Below, piece by piece: positions 54,384 to 64,000 of a stretch of 64,000 nucleotides of DNA; position 1 is the first letter of the stretch; each line of letters begins with the position of its first letter. The notes under the pieces are model-generated. The model was not told the origin of the DNA and made no database searches. It was given only the letters and a program-made list of their open reading frames with translations. Both the position numbers and the translations under genes were made by a program. Source of the stretch: Dipteris shenzhenensis (taxonomy: Eukaryota; Polypodiophyta; Polypodiopsida; Gleicheniales); NCBI GenBank assembly GCA_047967505.1, contig CM106540.1; one strand, written 5' to 3'.

Positions 54384-57300
54384 ATGGCTATAGATTTTGT
54401 TCCAGGGATGGATGTGATTTTGTGTAGCAAAAGAGAAGTAGTTGCATTTGCTACAATCCATGATAGTGATCCCAATTCAGTTTGGCACTTTTGAAGACTT
54501 GGCGAAGATAAGGTGGCAGTTACTGTATCAAAGATTCTTAGTGCACATGTTGAGCTAAAGTATAAATGTGGAGATATGGAAACACTTGGAGATGTTATGC
54601 CCTACAATACATCCAACAAATCATTTATAGCATGGGACAAAGGCGAGACTTACGCAACAGACATTATCAAGAATACAAAGTGCACCACCTTGGATTTTAC
54701 TATAGGGGACATTTTACAAATGAGATCATTTGCAAATAAGACTGTAGCAGAAGGTGAAGTATTGGGATTTGAACAAGTGGAGCAATGGTCATTTGCATAT
54801 ATGAGGATTCTAAAAGTCACTAATGATGGTATGGTTGATAACATAACATCCTTATAATGTGATCGGGCTACTATGAGGTAGGCAAGGATATAAGATGGAG
54901 CATGCAATTTTTAAACATGAGAAAGAGGCACTGGTTTTCAATGATAAAGACAAGGTATACTACAATATCAAAGGACCTAAAAAGTGTGCCCATGTGCCAA
55001 GCTCTATCACTTCAAACATGGATGATTTCAATGTACTCAATTATAGAAGTGACATCTTATCTGGAGTGGATGAGTTCATTGGTTCCGAGAAACAAAATGA
55101 TTTTAGAAGAGAAGCCTTATCTGGGGTGGATGAATTCTTGCACAGTGAGAAGGGCAAAGGTTTCAATAGCGATGTCTTGTCAAGGGATGCATTCATGCAT
55201 ATTAACAAACCTGGTGTCAATTAAGCTTGTGGATTTGTGAAAGCCATGCAAGATGTCCCAATGAGCGATGTTCTCTCAGGAGTGGAAGAGATTCAAGGTT
55301 CTCAGTACTCTCGTAGAATATTGAATTCATTGAATGGTCCTAAGAGTATGTTAAAAATGAGGATGAGACCAACAAAGGATTATTCAATATTTATTTTTGA
55401 TTGTGATATGGCCAAGGATGCAACGACCAATCATGGATGCTTGGTTACAAACAAATGTGAGGAGAAGAAGTGCATAAATACACATAACAACATGCACGAG
55501 GAATGAAAACGATCATACATATGCATGAAGAGAAAGTGAATCCAAGCAGATCCACAAAAGCAACCAAAGAGGAAGAGAGTAATGAAGGAGGAGAACATGT
55601 TAAATGCATTGGGATATCTATGTTGCAAGCGAAGATGTATGCGCTTCATTGATCTTGCAGACATCAGGGAATGTAGAGGACATGTGTGGCAAAGAAGAGG
55701 AAGCAAAAGAAATGAATACCTTCTCACAAGTCTCTCTTGCTTTCTTCAGAATGGCAATAAAAGGCTAAAACAAAAGGTAAAACCTCTCGTAAATGGAAAA
55801 AAGATTTGCAATAAGGCATATTGCAATATTACGAGAATATTACTGGATTATCCCATGGTACATATTGGGATTTAGTCACCAAGGCAAAGGGCAGCAACAG
55901 ATTTAGCATTCATGGTAATAGAGGAAGGTCCAAATCAAGAATCTCAACTATCAGGGCAGCAGCAATTTTGCAAGACTTCATACATGAAAATGCTTTACTC
56001 AACCCCATATATCTACCAAACTCCCTAACGGTGGCACAATCACTGAAATGCACTTTCCAATGGGCTTGACAAAGCTCGAAGTATTTGACTCTATTACAGA
56101 AAAGCAAAGGCAAAGAGGGGATGCCTTGGATTCTTCTCATACTTTGTATACTCTTTGGAAGAACTTTGGATATGTTAAAATCCCAAAGAGGCAAAAAATG
56201 TCAAAGTGCAATGTGTGTGATGATTTAAAGCAAGCGATTGAGAGTGCAACATGTCCAAATCAAAGGGAATTATATAAAAAACCGAAAATCTCATCATGAC
56301 CTTATTCGACATTCCAAACAAAAATATGCATTTTGGAAGGAGCAACATATTTTGCATCCCGATGACTACATGTGCCTTATTGTAGATGGCATGGATCAGA
56401 ATATTACAACATTGCCTCATTTTGTTGCCACTCCACCTAAATTACAAGGAAAGCACTTTCTAAAGACACATCTATGTGGAGTGTTAGTGCATGGAATTAA
56501 GTTTTTTGCAGATATATGGATTGATTCCTTGCATCTACATGATAGCAATCAAGTTGTCACATCTATTATGAAGGCAATTCGCAATGTACATGCAGAAAAA
56601 GGTCGCGTACCACCGACTTTGAGAATACAAGCTGATAATTGCTGGCGAGAAAATAAGAATGTACTCATGTTTACATTCTGCTCCATGCTATAGTTGCTCA
56701 TCGAATCTTCAATGAGGTCGAATGTGGATTTTTGTATGTTGGGCATACACATGAGGATATCGATCTGGGTTTTAGCACAGTCTCAAGAGAGCTTAAATGC
56801 AAGGATGTGGAGACAATAGATGACTTGGTAAGAAGATGTGGCAGGCAAGTTGGTGGTCATAAGGAAAGTACCGTATGTGAGAGGCTTGAAAGAATGTATG
56901 ATTGGAAGAGCTTCATTTTACCTTTCATACAAACGGGTGGTGATGCACTGACAGGTCATACCAATCCACACTACTTTCGTTTTTTTTTTTAAGATAAAAA
57001 ACCCATAATGCAATGGCAACAGTATTCTCATGATACAAAATGGAAACCTGAAGAACCTTATAGTCTCTTAACTTCAATTCCCAGCAAGGAAAGGTATCCA
57101 ACATGGGCTCCTATACAAGAATTCAATGAGAGGTCTAACTGTGAAATAGAAGGATTAAAAGTATTTATTACATACAAAGAGGAAATGCTCCAGAGATATC
57201 TTGATTCGAAGCCTACTTGGAGAGAACACACTACCACTGTAATTAACAAGATGTCAAGGAAGAATGCAATATATTTTGGCCAAATGTTCATAACGATTTG

Positions 57301-57753
57301 CGCCCAGCTCCAGTCTTTGAAAATGAATTTGTATCATTACTCCCATGTCCATATTGTGGACCGAAGAAGAGAGAGTTTATGCCATAAGTAGATATAGAGG
57401 TTGATTGTTTTGTTGTGGTTCAGCCATTGGATGATGAATATGAGAATGTGAAGTTTTGGTTTGCAAAAGTAGTTGATGTGCAAAGAGATGATCAAGGGAG
57501 AGCTACAACATTTACAACGATATGGTATGAGCCAAAGGGCAGGAAGGAGAATATGGATAACAACACATTGTATACTAATTGTATAATGAAGGAGTGGGTC
57601 CCAAATGATGAAGCGGTCTCACAAGTTTTGACGGAGACAATCATAGTGTCTTGGCATTCAAGGGCAAAGAAATCAAAGAAGCGCATGGGATATGAGGTAG
57701 AACGAAAAAAAAAATACCACATCAAAGTATTTTGCATATACACAAATTTTTAA
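54384..57753 (+). pseudogene. Putative DDE transposase of DUF7869 type, copy 2 (disabled)
   Basis: The same protein layout as 4.7-8.5 kb, but strongly diverged. An N-terminal module starts MAIDFVPGMDVIL and contains EVVAFATIHDSDP (TGA near 54494). Then come GKKICNKAYCNITGLSHGTY (HTH-like, ~55795-55860), FSIHGNRG, KCNVCDDLKQAI (~56205) and a core with LIVDGMDQNITTLP (~56375), QADNCWRENKN (~56629) and VGHTHEDID (~56737). Near the end is FVVVQPLDDEYENVKFWFAK (~57410) and TTIWYEPKG. At least six frame breaks or stops separate the readings. Between 54895 and 55506 two repeats (LSGVDEF..SEK, LSGVEEI.GSQ) sit in a less conserved linker. It starts about 125 bp after the satellite ends. Confidence 0.68.
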
Positions 57754-58428
57754 GGATGCTCGCCATGGAGGAAGTAGAAGGAGACAGCGCAAATGAAGAA
57801 TTTCCATGATTAAATCTTGGTATTGAAGTCCATTGAAGGATTTTATTTGGGTACTAGGCAAGAAGCCAATTGACAATTATAATCATATATTATTAAACTA
57901 GTAGGTGCAACTGTAGTGAGTCATCACCTCCTATGTCAAATGAGAGTCAAAACATGCACTGGATGTCACCCAAGGGGAAAGGCTTGGCAAGACAATAGGG
58001 AGTTAATGCAGATGGCACCTGGCAAGGGACTGTCACATTGAACAATAAGACAATGGGGAGTCAATGTAAATTTAAGAGCAACAATTTAAATTGTAAACAT
58101 ATGTTCAATCTATATCATTTTATACAAAGACTCCAGCTGAGAGCAAGGTCTCTCAATGTAAACATATAATGATAGCTATAATTGCTATTATAATTCTTTG
58201 GTTCAATACAAAACTTGGGTCTTATGGCATCATGTCTTTTTTCTATTTATTAAAAGTTTTAAAAATTTTGTGCATATTGACAATGTTATTTACACAAAAT
58301 ATTTAAGTCTCCTTTCATGGATTTATAAATTTATCACGTTAAGGAAAAATATTAAAAATGATTAAATTAACAAATAACTTAGGTATAGCTAGAATTTCTA
58401 AAATAGGATTATTTCAAATTCTTGCATG
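57754..58428. other. AT-rich sequence without a recognised gene
   Basis: Only short repeats (CAATGGGGAGTCAATG and CAATAGGGAGTTAATG near 57992-58067; CAATGTAAACATAT near 58090-58165). Confidence 0.35.
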
Positions 58429-59430
58429 TTAGTGCAAAAGTATAGATTGAAAAAACAAGATTTTTATGTGAATATGATAATGCCACAAAGTGAACTTTTG
58501 ATTTGGGAATAATATTTTCAAAAAGTAAAATTTTGATTTGGGAAGGATATTTTCACAAAGTAAACTTTTCATTTGGGAAGGATTTTTGGGCTTCATCCAA
58601 AAACAACAGAAAAAGTCCAAAATTAATGAAATAGGTGTTTTACCATGCCGAGGAGCAACTGCTATGGTATGTCCATCTTTTTCAATACGACACTCTGTGT
58701 GGTCAAAGCCAATAAAGAAACAAAGATCAACAAGTTGTGCAACAGAAAGAAGATTTCTTTGAAGATCTAGAACGTGGAGAATGCCTCGCAAGACTCTTGT
58801 TGAAGAAAGAGTGCCAAGATATAAATCCCCAACACCCATGACTTGACACTGTAGTGTCATCAGCAAGATAAACCAACTTCTTGTGAGGAAGAGCATGATA
58901 ATTATGTAACCATTGAGATTGATATGACATATTACCAGTAGCACCAGAATCAACAATAAAAGTGGAACCATATCGAACATGAAGCATCCTTTTTGGAGAG
59001 ACATCAGAACAGATATGATTTGCCTCTTAACGCATATAGACATCTTGTTGTTGAGCAACATATGCTTGAGTACGTTCGTGATCATAACACCTCTTGTAAC
59101 CCGAAAAGATGGATGATTTCCACCACAATATTCACAAGAAGAATTTTTGGATAAGCAGGGTTGCTTAGTGGTGGTAGCACCATGTTCCTTATCATATTGC
59201 CGATCCCAACAATCAGAGATAACATGACCATGCTTATCACAATAAGAACAATGTTTCTCAAGATATTTGAGATGAGAAGAATTACCACCTCTGTACAAAT
59301 GACCACCACATCCATATTTGGAGAAATGATGCTTGCTAGCAACACAAGCTATCTCTGAATCTACGTCATCTATTGTTATCATGATAGATTCATCAGTCTT
59401 CACGATGCTCATGTCGTTGGATGTACTCAA
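58429..59430 (-). pseudogene. Copia gag end and protease region
   Basis: One 333-aa minus frame begins MSTSNDMSIVKTDESIMITI. It contains CSYCDKHGHVISDCWD (intact CX2CX4HX4C) and a second CEYCGGNHP. It shifts out of the native frame at 59080-58790. An overlapping minus frame (58987-58727) carries STFIVDSGATGNMSYQSQWL, the Copia protease active site DSGA, and YLADDTTVSSHGCW. The native frame then returns with RNLLSVAQLVDLCFFIGFD. The catalytic Asp is present, but the reading needs two frame changes. Confidence 0.82.
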
Positions 59431-59611
59431 AGAAATACATGTTTGATCAAAATTAATCTCATTTTTGTTCGAAAGGATGGTAACAATATTATGATTTAAT
59501 GGATCCTAGACTATGTCGATAAGATAGGTCACTAATTGATTACTCCATATGAGTTGTCATAGGAGCTCCAAGTTTGTACAGAGTGCTCAAAAGATTACAA
59601 AGATAAAGAAT

Positions 59612-60049
59612 CTATGTGACAGCTTTCTTCTCAAAAGTAGCAATGAGATATTCCCATATTGCAGGAGAAGAAGGAAGGGCAAATACATCTAGCATAAGAG
59701 AATCATGTAGAGTAGATAAAATATACCGACGAGCTGCTTTATCACGAGAACGCCAATTGGTAGAGTCAGATCTCCATTGCTCAAAGAGAGGGCCTTCAGT
59801 CACAAGAGCATGATTCGTAGTTGCATCAACAGGTTGGGATGGACAAACGAGATCACCAAGAACAATATCCGAAAGATTATCGCCTTCGAGCATCAATAAC
59901 ATCTTCATTTTTGAACCAAAAAAACCTTGTCCTTGAAATAAAGGAACAGATCGTTGGCCAAAAGGAAAGCCGTCGAAGATTATAGACATTGCCATCATGC
60001 TTCGGGAAAAAACGTGTGTCAAAGCTCGTGTCAATGATCGAGAATACAA
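59612..60049 (-). pseudogene. Copia gag N-terminal part
   Basis: The minus frame contains LEGDNLSDIVLGDLVCPSQP, WRSRDKAARRYILSTLHDSL and ALPSSPAIWEYLIATFEKKA. This is the UBN2-type gag pattern (W...D..A...I...L.......A...W..L...F). The first ~40 residues come from non-gag sequence, so the true start is probably near the LLMLEGDN block. Confidence 0.78.
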
Positions 60050-60526
60050 TTGTCGATCTAAAAATATAGAACTCGAGATACGCCAAAAAAGGATAAAACA
60101 TGGGATTGGAGTATGCTAGAATTAGCATACATGCAAAGAAAAGCACTATGAGCTTGTTGATCATGAAACCAAGATATTTTTGGCGAAAAGCACTACAAGC
60201 GTGCCGATCACGAAACCAAGAAAAAAGTAGTTGGCACGAAAATGGACATAACTTTTTGCTCTAAGTCCGATCGGGGCATTTAAGTGCTCAAAATGAAGAG
60301 TAGGACGAGAGCTACGCTCTTCAAATAGATTGTAAATCCATTTTTCATCGATTAATTTCTCAAATTCACACCAGAAGACCTCCAAAAAACCACATCAAGT
60401 TAGACATGTCAAAATCGACAAGAGAAAATAAGCGATGAGATACTGAAAGCACTATGTAATCAAATCAACAAGTAATACTTCTAGTCTTTCTTCGTTTCTA
60501 GAATGAGCATAAAATAGCATGTTTTA

Positions 60527-60538
60527 GCTCTGATACCA
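60527..60538 (-). other. Primer-binding site of the Copia element
   Basis: The minus strand reads TGGTATCAGAGC immediately after the LTR end, an exact complement to the plant initiator methionine tRNA 3' end as known for Copia elements. Confidence 0.92.
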
Positions 60539-60667
60539 TGTTGAGATAGAAGAAGAAGAGATGATAGACACACCAAACTCCCAAAGATTGATTCATCTTG
60601 ATCACGAGTTACACATATATAGGTGAGACCTAGTTCAAGTTAGGGCGAGCTATATATAGCTCTAACA
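60539..60667 (-). repeat. Short 5' LTR (about 129 bp) of the Copia element
   Basis: It is bounded by TGTTGAGA and CTCTAACA in plus coordinates, giving imperfect TG..CA inverted ends. It contains TATATATAGC next to the start. The outer end is inferred from the terminal dinucleotides only, since no second copy is in the window. Confidence 0.6.
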
Positions 60668-61150
60668 ATAATAGGTTGTGTTGAGATCTTCTTGGACTAT
60701 GAGTACATCATCCAAGCATGGTACAAATATATAGAACAAGACATGCAAGATAAGGTCCAGAGTGACCATTCTAGCCATGATGAAGAGAATGACGATATGA
60801 ATGATAGTAATGCAGAGCAGTAGTAAACTTTTTTCTTTAACATATGCATGAGAATGTCTCTTTTGGAGATCAATTTTGTTTACAAAGCTAGATATATAGG
60901 TGATAATGTCTTATTTGGAGGCCAATTTTTTTTATCAATATGAATTCTATTTAATGCAAATAGTTTCTACTTTTATCTTTATTATCCATCATTGAACCGG
61001 ATGGCATGTATAATATAAGATAGTTGTAGGCAATATATTTTGTAATACATGATGAGAGAGTTGTAGGAAATTATGTAGCTCAAATGGTTTGTATTGATTT
61101 CTATACTACCTTACAAAACATATATAGTGGGACATAATGGGGCTGTAACA
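60668..61150. other. Coding-like exon end, then AT-rich sequence
   Basis: The plus strand at about 60688-60825 reads DYEYIIQAWYKYIEQDMQDK and then an acidic DEENDDMNDSNAEQ before tandem stops. That looks like the C-terminus of a protein cut by the Copia LTR. The rest shows nothing recognisable. Confidence 0.35.
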
Positions 61151-61189
61151 AGTCCTATTCTTCCCCATATTAGTGTCAAAGACCAACCA

Positions 61190-61460
61190 ATACCTTGTAG
61201 TGGATGCATATGCCAAATGGTGAGATCCACTGCCTTGACATGACAGATTGTTGGAGCTTGAAGCACATTCAAGAATACATTGCTATCACCTTTGATGATA
61301 ATGATTTTTTCTTTAGACTGAATAAGAACTTGCGATCTGAAACAACATCAATGCTTGACAAATGGAAGCCTCCTTATATCTTAGAATTCATACTGGTATC
61401 AAATAAATTTAATAGTTTTTCAAGTGTGATATCATTTGTGACTCCGTCTAATTGATCTAT
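61190..61460 (+). pseudogene. Fragment related to the 31.4-32.4 kb remnant
   Basis: The plus frame 61204-61455 reads DCWSLKHIQEYIAITFDDND, FFFRLNKN, ETTSMLDKWKPPYILEF. It aligns with EEWTMRFIREEL, YYFRLDNR, ETSIL and PPHTLE of the earlier remnant, over about 60 residues. Family unknown. The C-terminal residues after LEF are probably read-through. Confidence 0.45.
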
Positions 61461-61609
61461 GCTTAATAAAGTTAGTAGTTTTGAAGTTCACATTTTTTGA
61501 TTCCTAGCAATGAGTTTATTATTATTTTAAATGTTTTAAGTTTTTTATTGCTTTTTGGAAAAGTGTCATGGGAAATTACTCATCCTTTAATGTAATTTTG
61601 TGAGTTAAT

Positions 61610-61870
61610 CAAGGCCCGCATACGTAAGCCACACAATGAGCTAGACAATGAATGGGCTGATCATGGCCAGCACAACGAGCCCCATAGCCGATTCGAGTCA
61701 ATTATATTTATTTATTATTTTTCATAAGTAAAAGTATTTCCTTCATTCAATTAATATCTTGTTAATACCATGTACATAAATTTGAACAGACTATGAACGA
61801 GCTGATCAAGACCAGCATCGCAAGCCTCACATCTAACTTGAGTCAAATAAATCTAATATCTTAACGTCTT
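61610..61870. repeat. Two ~150-bp diverged direct repeats
   Basis: GGGCTGATCATGGCCAGCAC..CGAGCC and GAGCTGATCAAGACCAGCAT..CAAGCC lie at about 61656 and 61798. Both are followed by GAGTCAA.TA and an AT-rich stretch. Confidence 0.55.
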
Positions 61871-63003
61871 ACTAATTCTATTTATTATTACAATACATTT
61901 TATAATTACATATTACATATTATCAATAGTCTACTATCAACCTTCAAAACAACAAACTATTTTAATAAGTAGCAATTACCAATTTATATTAAAAACCTAA
62001 TGACAATTATTTGCAACTAGGTGTGAGTCAACCAAAGCCGACAAAAGAGAGCTACACAACCAACACAATATACATTTAACAAGGATATAATAAAACTCAC
62101 ACTATTTCATGTGAAGCTCTATTAATCCTTATATCCTTTTTGTTTCTTCCTTTTTGGTGTTCTTGAGAATTACATATCGCATCAATGCATTCAATCAAAT
62201 AGCTTGCAACTTGTGGCAAGCCATGAAGGGTTAGTGGCATCACTTGTCAATTCGGGCTTCAAGTCACTATGACACCTCCTTTGTTCAATGGACACGTATT
62301 GTTTAAAGTTGATAGGGTGCACACAAAAAGAGTTAGTAACTTGTGGTCATAACGTAAAGCATGAGAAGGCACATGCCTTGAGGAAACTTAAAAATATGGT
62401 GAGTATTCTCGTGGAAGAGAATGGTGTAGCCTATGTTATAATGTGAACCATAAGCTTTTTGAAATGTCAAGGACCAACGAAGCCTCGGTGTTCCTTCCTC
62501 TTAATTGCACAAGGATAGTGATTTAGAAATATCAAAAACATATATTAATAATTCTTTGTACCTTTGTGTTTCTGCCTCTTAATTGCACGAGGATAGTGAT
62601 GTAGAAAGACCAAAACCATGCAAAAACTCTATACAAGCTCACTCATCGAGTGATGAATTAGATGTAGCGCATATCAAGAGATTAAACATAATTATTTTTA
62701 AAACTTAGCAAGAAGCACTGCGATCGACTCCTTCGATCGATGAAGAAGGTAAAAGTTATTCCATCCCCCTACAGTTCACGGAGCGAATGCCCAGTAGCCA
62801 AACCACGAAATATAACATAGGAGCTTCACCCTTTCGACACCAAAAATCAAGTATGAGCATTAGAAAGCAAGGCAAGTGAGTGGATTTACAATCCGCCGAG
62901 TTTGCTAGATTTTGATTAATCACCGTACGATGAAGTTATCTGCTAGGGCAGACAATGGATATCCTGCAAAGCAACATGATGGTTTGGATACATCAGTGGC
63001 AGA
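61871..63003. other. Intergenic sequence 3' of the bHLH gene
   Basis: A ~35-bp block (TTGCACAAGGATAGTGAT.TAGAAA) is doubled near 62503 and 62584. No other gene or terminal repeat is visible. The 3' untranslated region of the bHLH gene presumably occupies the last few hundred bases, but I could not choose a poly(A) signal. Confidence 0.4.
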
Positions 63004-63939
63004 CTAACTTCCACCTTGTACTGTGTGGCCTAACGCTTCCATTATCTTAACTTCGGTTTTCAGAAACTTGAGATATTGCGCAGCCTCTTCTAAAATCGAA
63101 GCGGTGTCCATCTTGTTACCTCCGGGCACTAATTTTCGCAATATCCTGATCTTTTCACTTATTCTCTGCCGACGCTGTCGTGCGGAGACGCTTTGAGGGT
63201 CGTTGGAAATTCTCACATTCTTCCTCTGGGGGCTGTTGATCGGTTTCTCAGATAAATTTATCGGTCGAAGCGCGGCCGCTCTGTATATCAGCTCTTTGGA
63301 ACCAAGAAAAGCGCAGCTCTTTGTGCATGCTGGTGGTTCAAAGAAAAGGTGAGCTGTGTCATAAATATGCGCAGTACTATCGCCACGCCGAAACGGAGAC
63401 CTGGTTGCGTATTCTGCTTGTCGTGAGATCAAATTGTTTCCGAAGTCAGATACTCGCAAATCCACTGTGTGATATGCAGATGGTATGTAGCTGGTAGATG
63501 ATCCGACAGTGTAGTCCGGTCGAGTCGTCGAGGGTTCGACGTCAGTCTGAGGAATAGACAATGTTGGACATACGGAGAATTTGTCGGCGGGCGAACCCCC
63601 AGGCGCCAGGGCAGATACTTCGAAAGGCCATTCATACGTGCTATTCATAAGGCTGCCCAGTAACTCGACTTGTTCGCAGCTTCCAGATAGTTCACCAGCG
63701 GAAGCGTACTCTCCATTTAGGGCTTCTAACGTTCCGGTAGGCTGAGTCTGAAACGATAACCCAACATTGTGCTGCATTTGAGAGAAAAAAGGATTTGAAA
63801 TGTCATCGGTACCCACAGTCGGGGAGAGCAAGTCAGCAAGGTCATATTCCACGAGAGGACATAGTACATCATCTCTATTTCCAACCTTGGTATAGTGGCC
63901 CTTAGAAAGTTGAGGCAGCATCTTGCACTCTCCAGCCAT
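63004..63939 (-). CDS. bHLH transcription factor, HECATE/INDEHISCENT class (VIIIb)
   Basis: Uninterrupted 311-aa ORF, ATG at 63939, stop TAG at 63004-63006, no intron in the coding region. The bHLH domain is C-terminal (about residues 247-300), starting DPQSVSARQRRQRISEKIRI, then a loop with KLVPGGNKMDTAS and helix 2 ILEEAAQYLKFLKTEV. VPGG.KMDTAS.L.EA and KFLK are characteristic of the HEC/IND group rather than the RSL group (VPNG.KVDLST). At the DNA-contact positions it has Gln, Ala, Arg instead of the E-box-typical His, Glu, Arg, as in HEC/IND proteins. The N-terminal ~245 residues are Ser/Thr/Pro-rich and low in recognised motifs. It is expected to act in the nucleus as a dimer; in flowering plants this group regulates gynoecium and fruit tissue identity, but the role in this plant is unknown. 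It is the only intact host-type gene here. Confidence 0.9.
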   Translation of the reverse strand: MAGECKMLPQLSKGHYTKVGNRDDVLCPLVEYDLADLLSPTVGTDDISNPFFSQMQHNVGLSFQTQPTGTLEALNGEYASAGELSGSCEQVELLGSLMNSTYEWPFEVSALAPGGSPADKFSVCPTLSIPQTDVEPSTTRPDYTVGSSTSYIPSAYHTVDLRVSDFGNNLISRQAEYATRSPFRRGDSTAHIYDTAHLFFEPPACTKSCAFLGSKELIYRAAALRPINLSEKPINSPQRKNVRISNDPQSVSARQRRQRISEKIRILRKLVPGGNKMDTASILEEAAQYLKFLKTEVKIMEALGHTVQGGS

Positions 63940-64000
63940 AATATCTGACCGGAACTATTTTCCAATCTGAGGACATAGTACATCATCTCTATTTCCAACC
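63854..64000 (-). repeat. 32-bp direct duplication spanning the bHLH 5' end
   Basis: GAGGACATAGTACATCATCT and the following CTATTTCCAACC occur at about 63855-63886 (coding, KVGNRDDVLCP) and again at about 63969-64000, 114 bp away, upstream of the ATG and running off the window. 114 bp is 38 codons, so the two copies are in the same frame. A TAG stop lies between the upstream copy and the ATG. Confidence 0.85.

Larger units (their letters stand above)
58429..60667 (-). mobile_element. 5' part of a Copia retrotransposon (LTR, primer site, gag, start of pol)
   Basis: On the minus strand: LTR (60667-60539), primer-binding site (60538-60527), gag (60049-59330) and the protease/pre-integrase region (to 58429). 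The element stops in pol with no integrase, RT or 3' LTR, so it is truncated at its 3' side. A related gag segment occurs at 23.7-24.2 kb. Confidence 0.88.

Noticed and set aside
58538-58762. 74-aa plus ORF (MGRIFSQSKLF)
   Set aside because: Antisense to the Copia protease region; its repeats come from the GTAAA.TTT.ATTTGGGAAG.AT duplication.
1-64000. tRNA or rRNA genes
   Set aside because: I looked for cloverleaf-type A and B boxes and rRNA landmarks and found none that I can support. The tRNA-like matches are retrotransposon primer-binding sites.

Overview
The window is nuclear DNA from a land plant with a repeat-rich genome. The evidence is Ty1/Copia and Ty3/Gypsy pol remnants, a CACTA element with GT-AG introns, long GA and CA/TG microsatellites, a ~180-bp satellite, and one plant-type bHLH gene of the HECATE/INDEHISCENT class. 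I cannot name the species. A large-genome seed-free plant (fern, lycophyte or bryophyte) fits, but that is only an impression. I saw no rRNA, tRNA, CRISPR or bacterial operon.

Layout. 1-2.9 kb: purine-rich degenerate repeats, microsatellites and anonymous sequence. 2.9-4.4 kb: array of a SpeI-centred palindrome with a ~430-bp higher-order period. 4.7-8.5 kb: broken gene for a putative DDE transposase of the family I recall as DUF7869, split by a 445-bp terminal-inverted-repeat (TIR) element. 9.0-13.1 kb: Gypsy remnant on the minus strand. 13.2-14.1 kb: 5' fragment of a CACTA transposase gene. 17.6-21.8 kb: long inverted repeat around an orphan ORF whose relative lies at 37 kb. 22.9-23.1 kb: near-perfect hairpin. 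23.7-26.6 kb: Copia pieces. 27.8-30.9 kb: structurally complete but coding-decayed Copia element with 147-bp LTRs and a 5-bp target duplication. 31-35 kb: gene remnants and GA/TG tracts. 35.1-36.8 kb: Copia pol on the minus strand. 39.5-41.9 kb: tandemly duplicated, intron-containing gene resembling a Ulp1/C48 peptidase. 41.9-54.3 kb: ~180-bp satellite array split by a 7.8-kb CACTA element. 54.4-57.8 kb: a second, diverged DUF7869-type gene. 58.4-60.7 kb: 5' end of another Copia element. 63.0-63.9 kb: the intact bHLH gene.

How the parts relate. Almost all coding sequence belongs to transposable elements, and most is disabled. A uniform 247-bp MITE (TIR beginning CTCGGGGGGGTCACT, 8-bp target duplications) occurs as five full copies plus one fragment. 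It sits inside the CACTA transposase gene, a Copia reverse transcriptase, the satellite, a GA tract and the long-inverted-repeat unit, so it is among the youngest layers. The CACTA element inserted into an existing satellite array: its 3-bp duplication joins two halves of one monomer. It carries two divergent genes, TNP2-like and TNPA-like, with the same GACGC-type repeat motif at both ends and in the shared promoter region. The best candidate for something undescribed is the pair of DUF7869-type genes. They share an N-terminal module, a helix-turn-helix-like segment, a CxxC motif, a DDE-like core and a C-terminal chromatin-reader-like segment.

Only the bHLH gene looks like an intact host gene. 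Its 5' flank runs off the window end and contains a 32-bp duplication of its own coding sequence.
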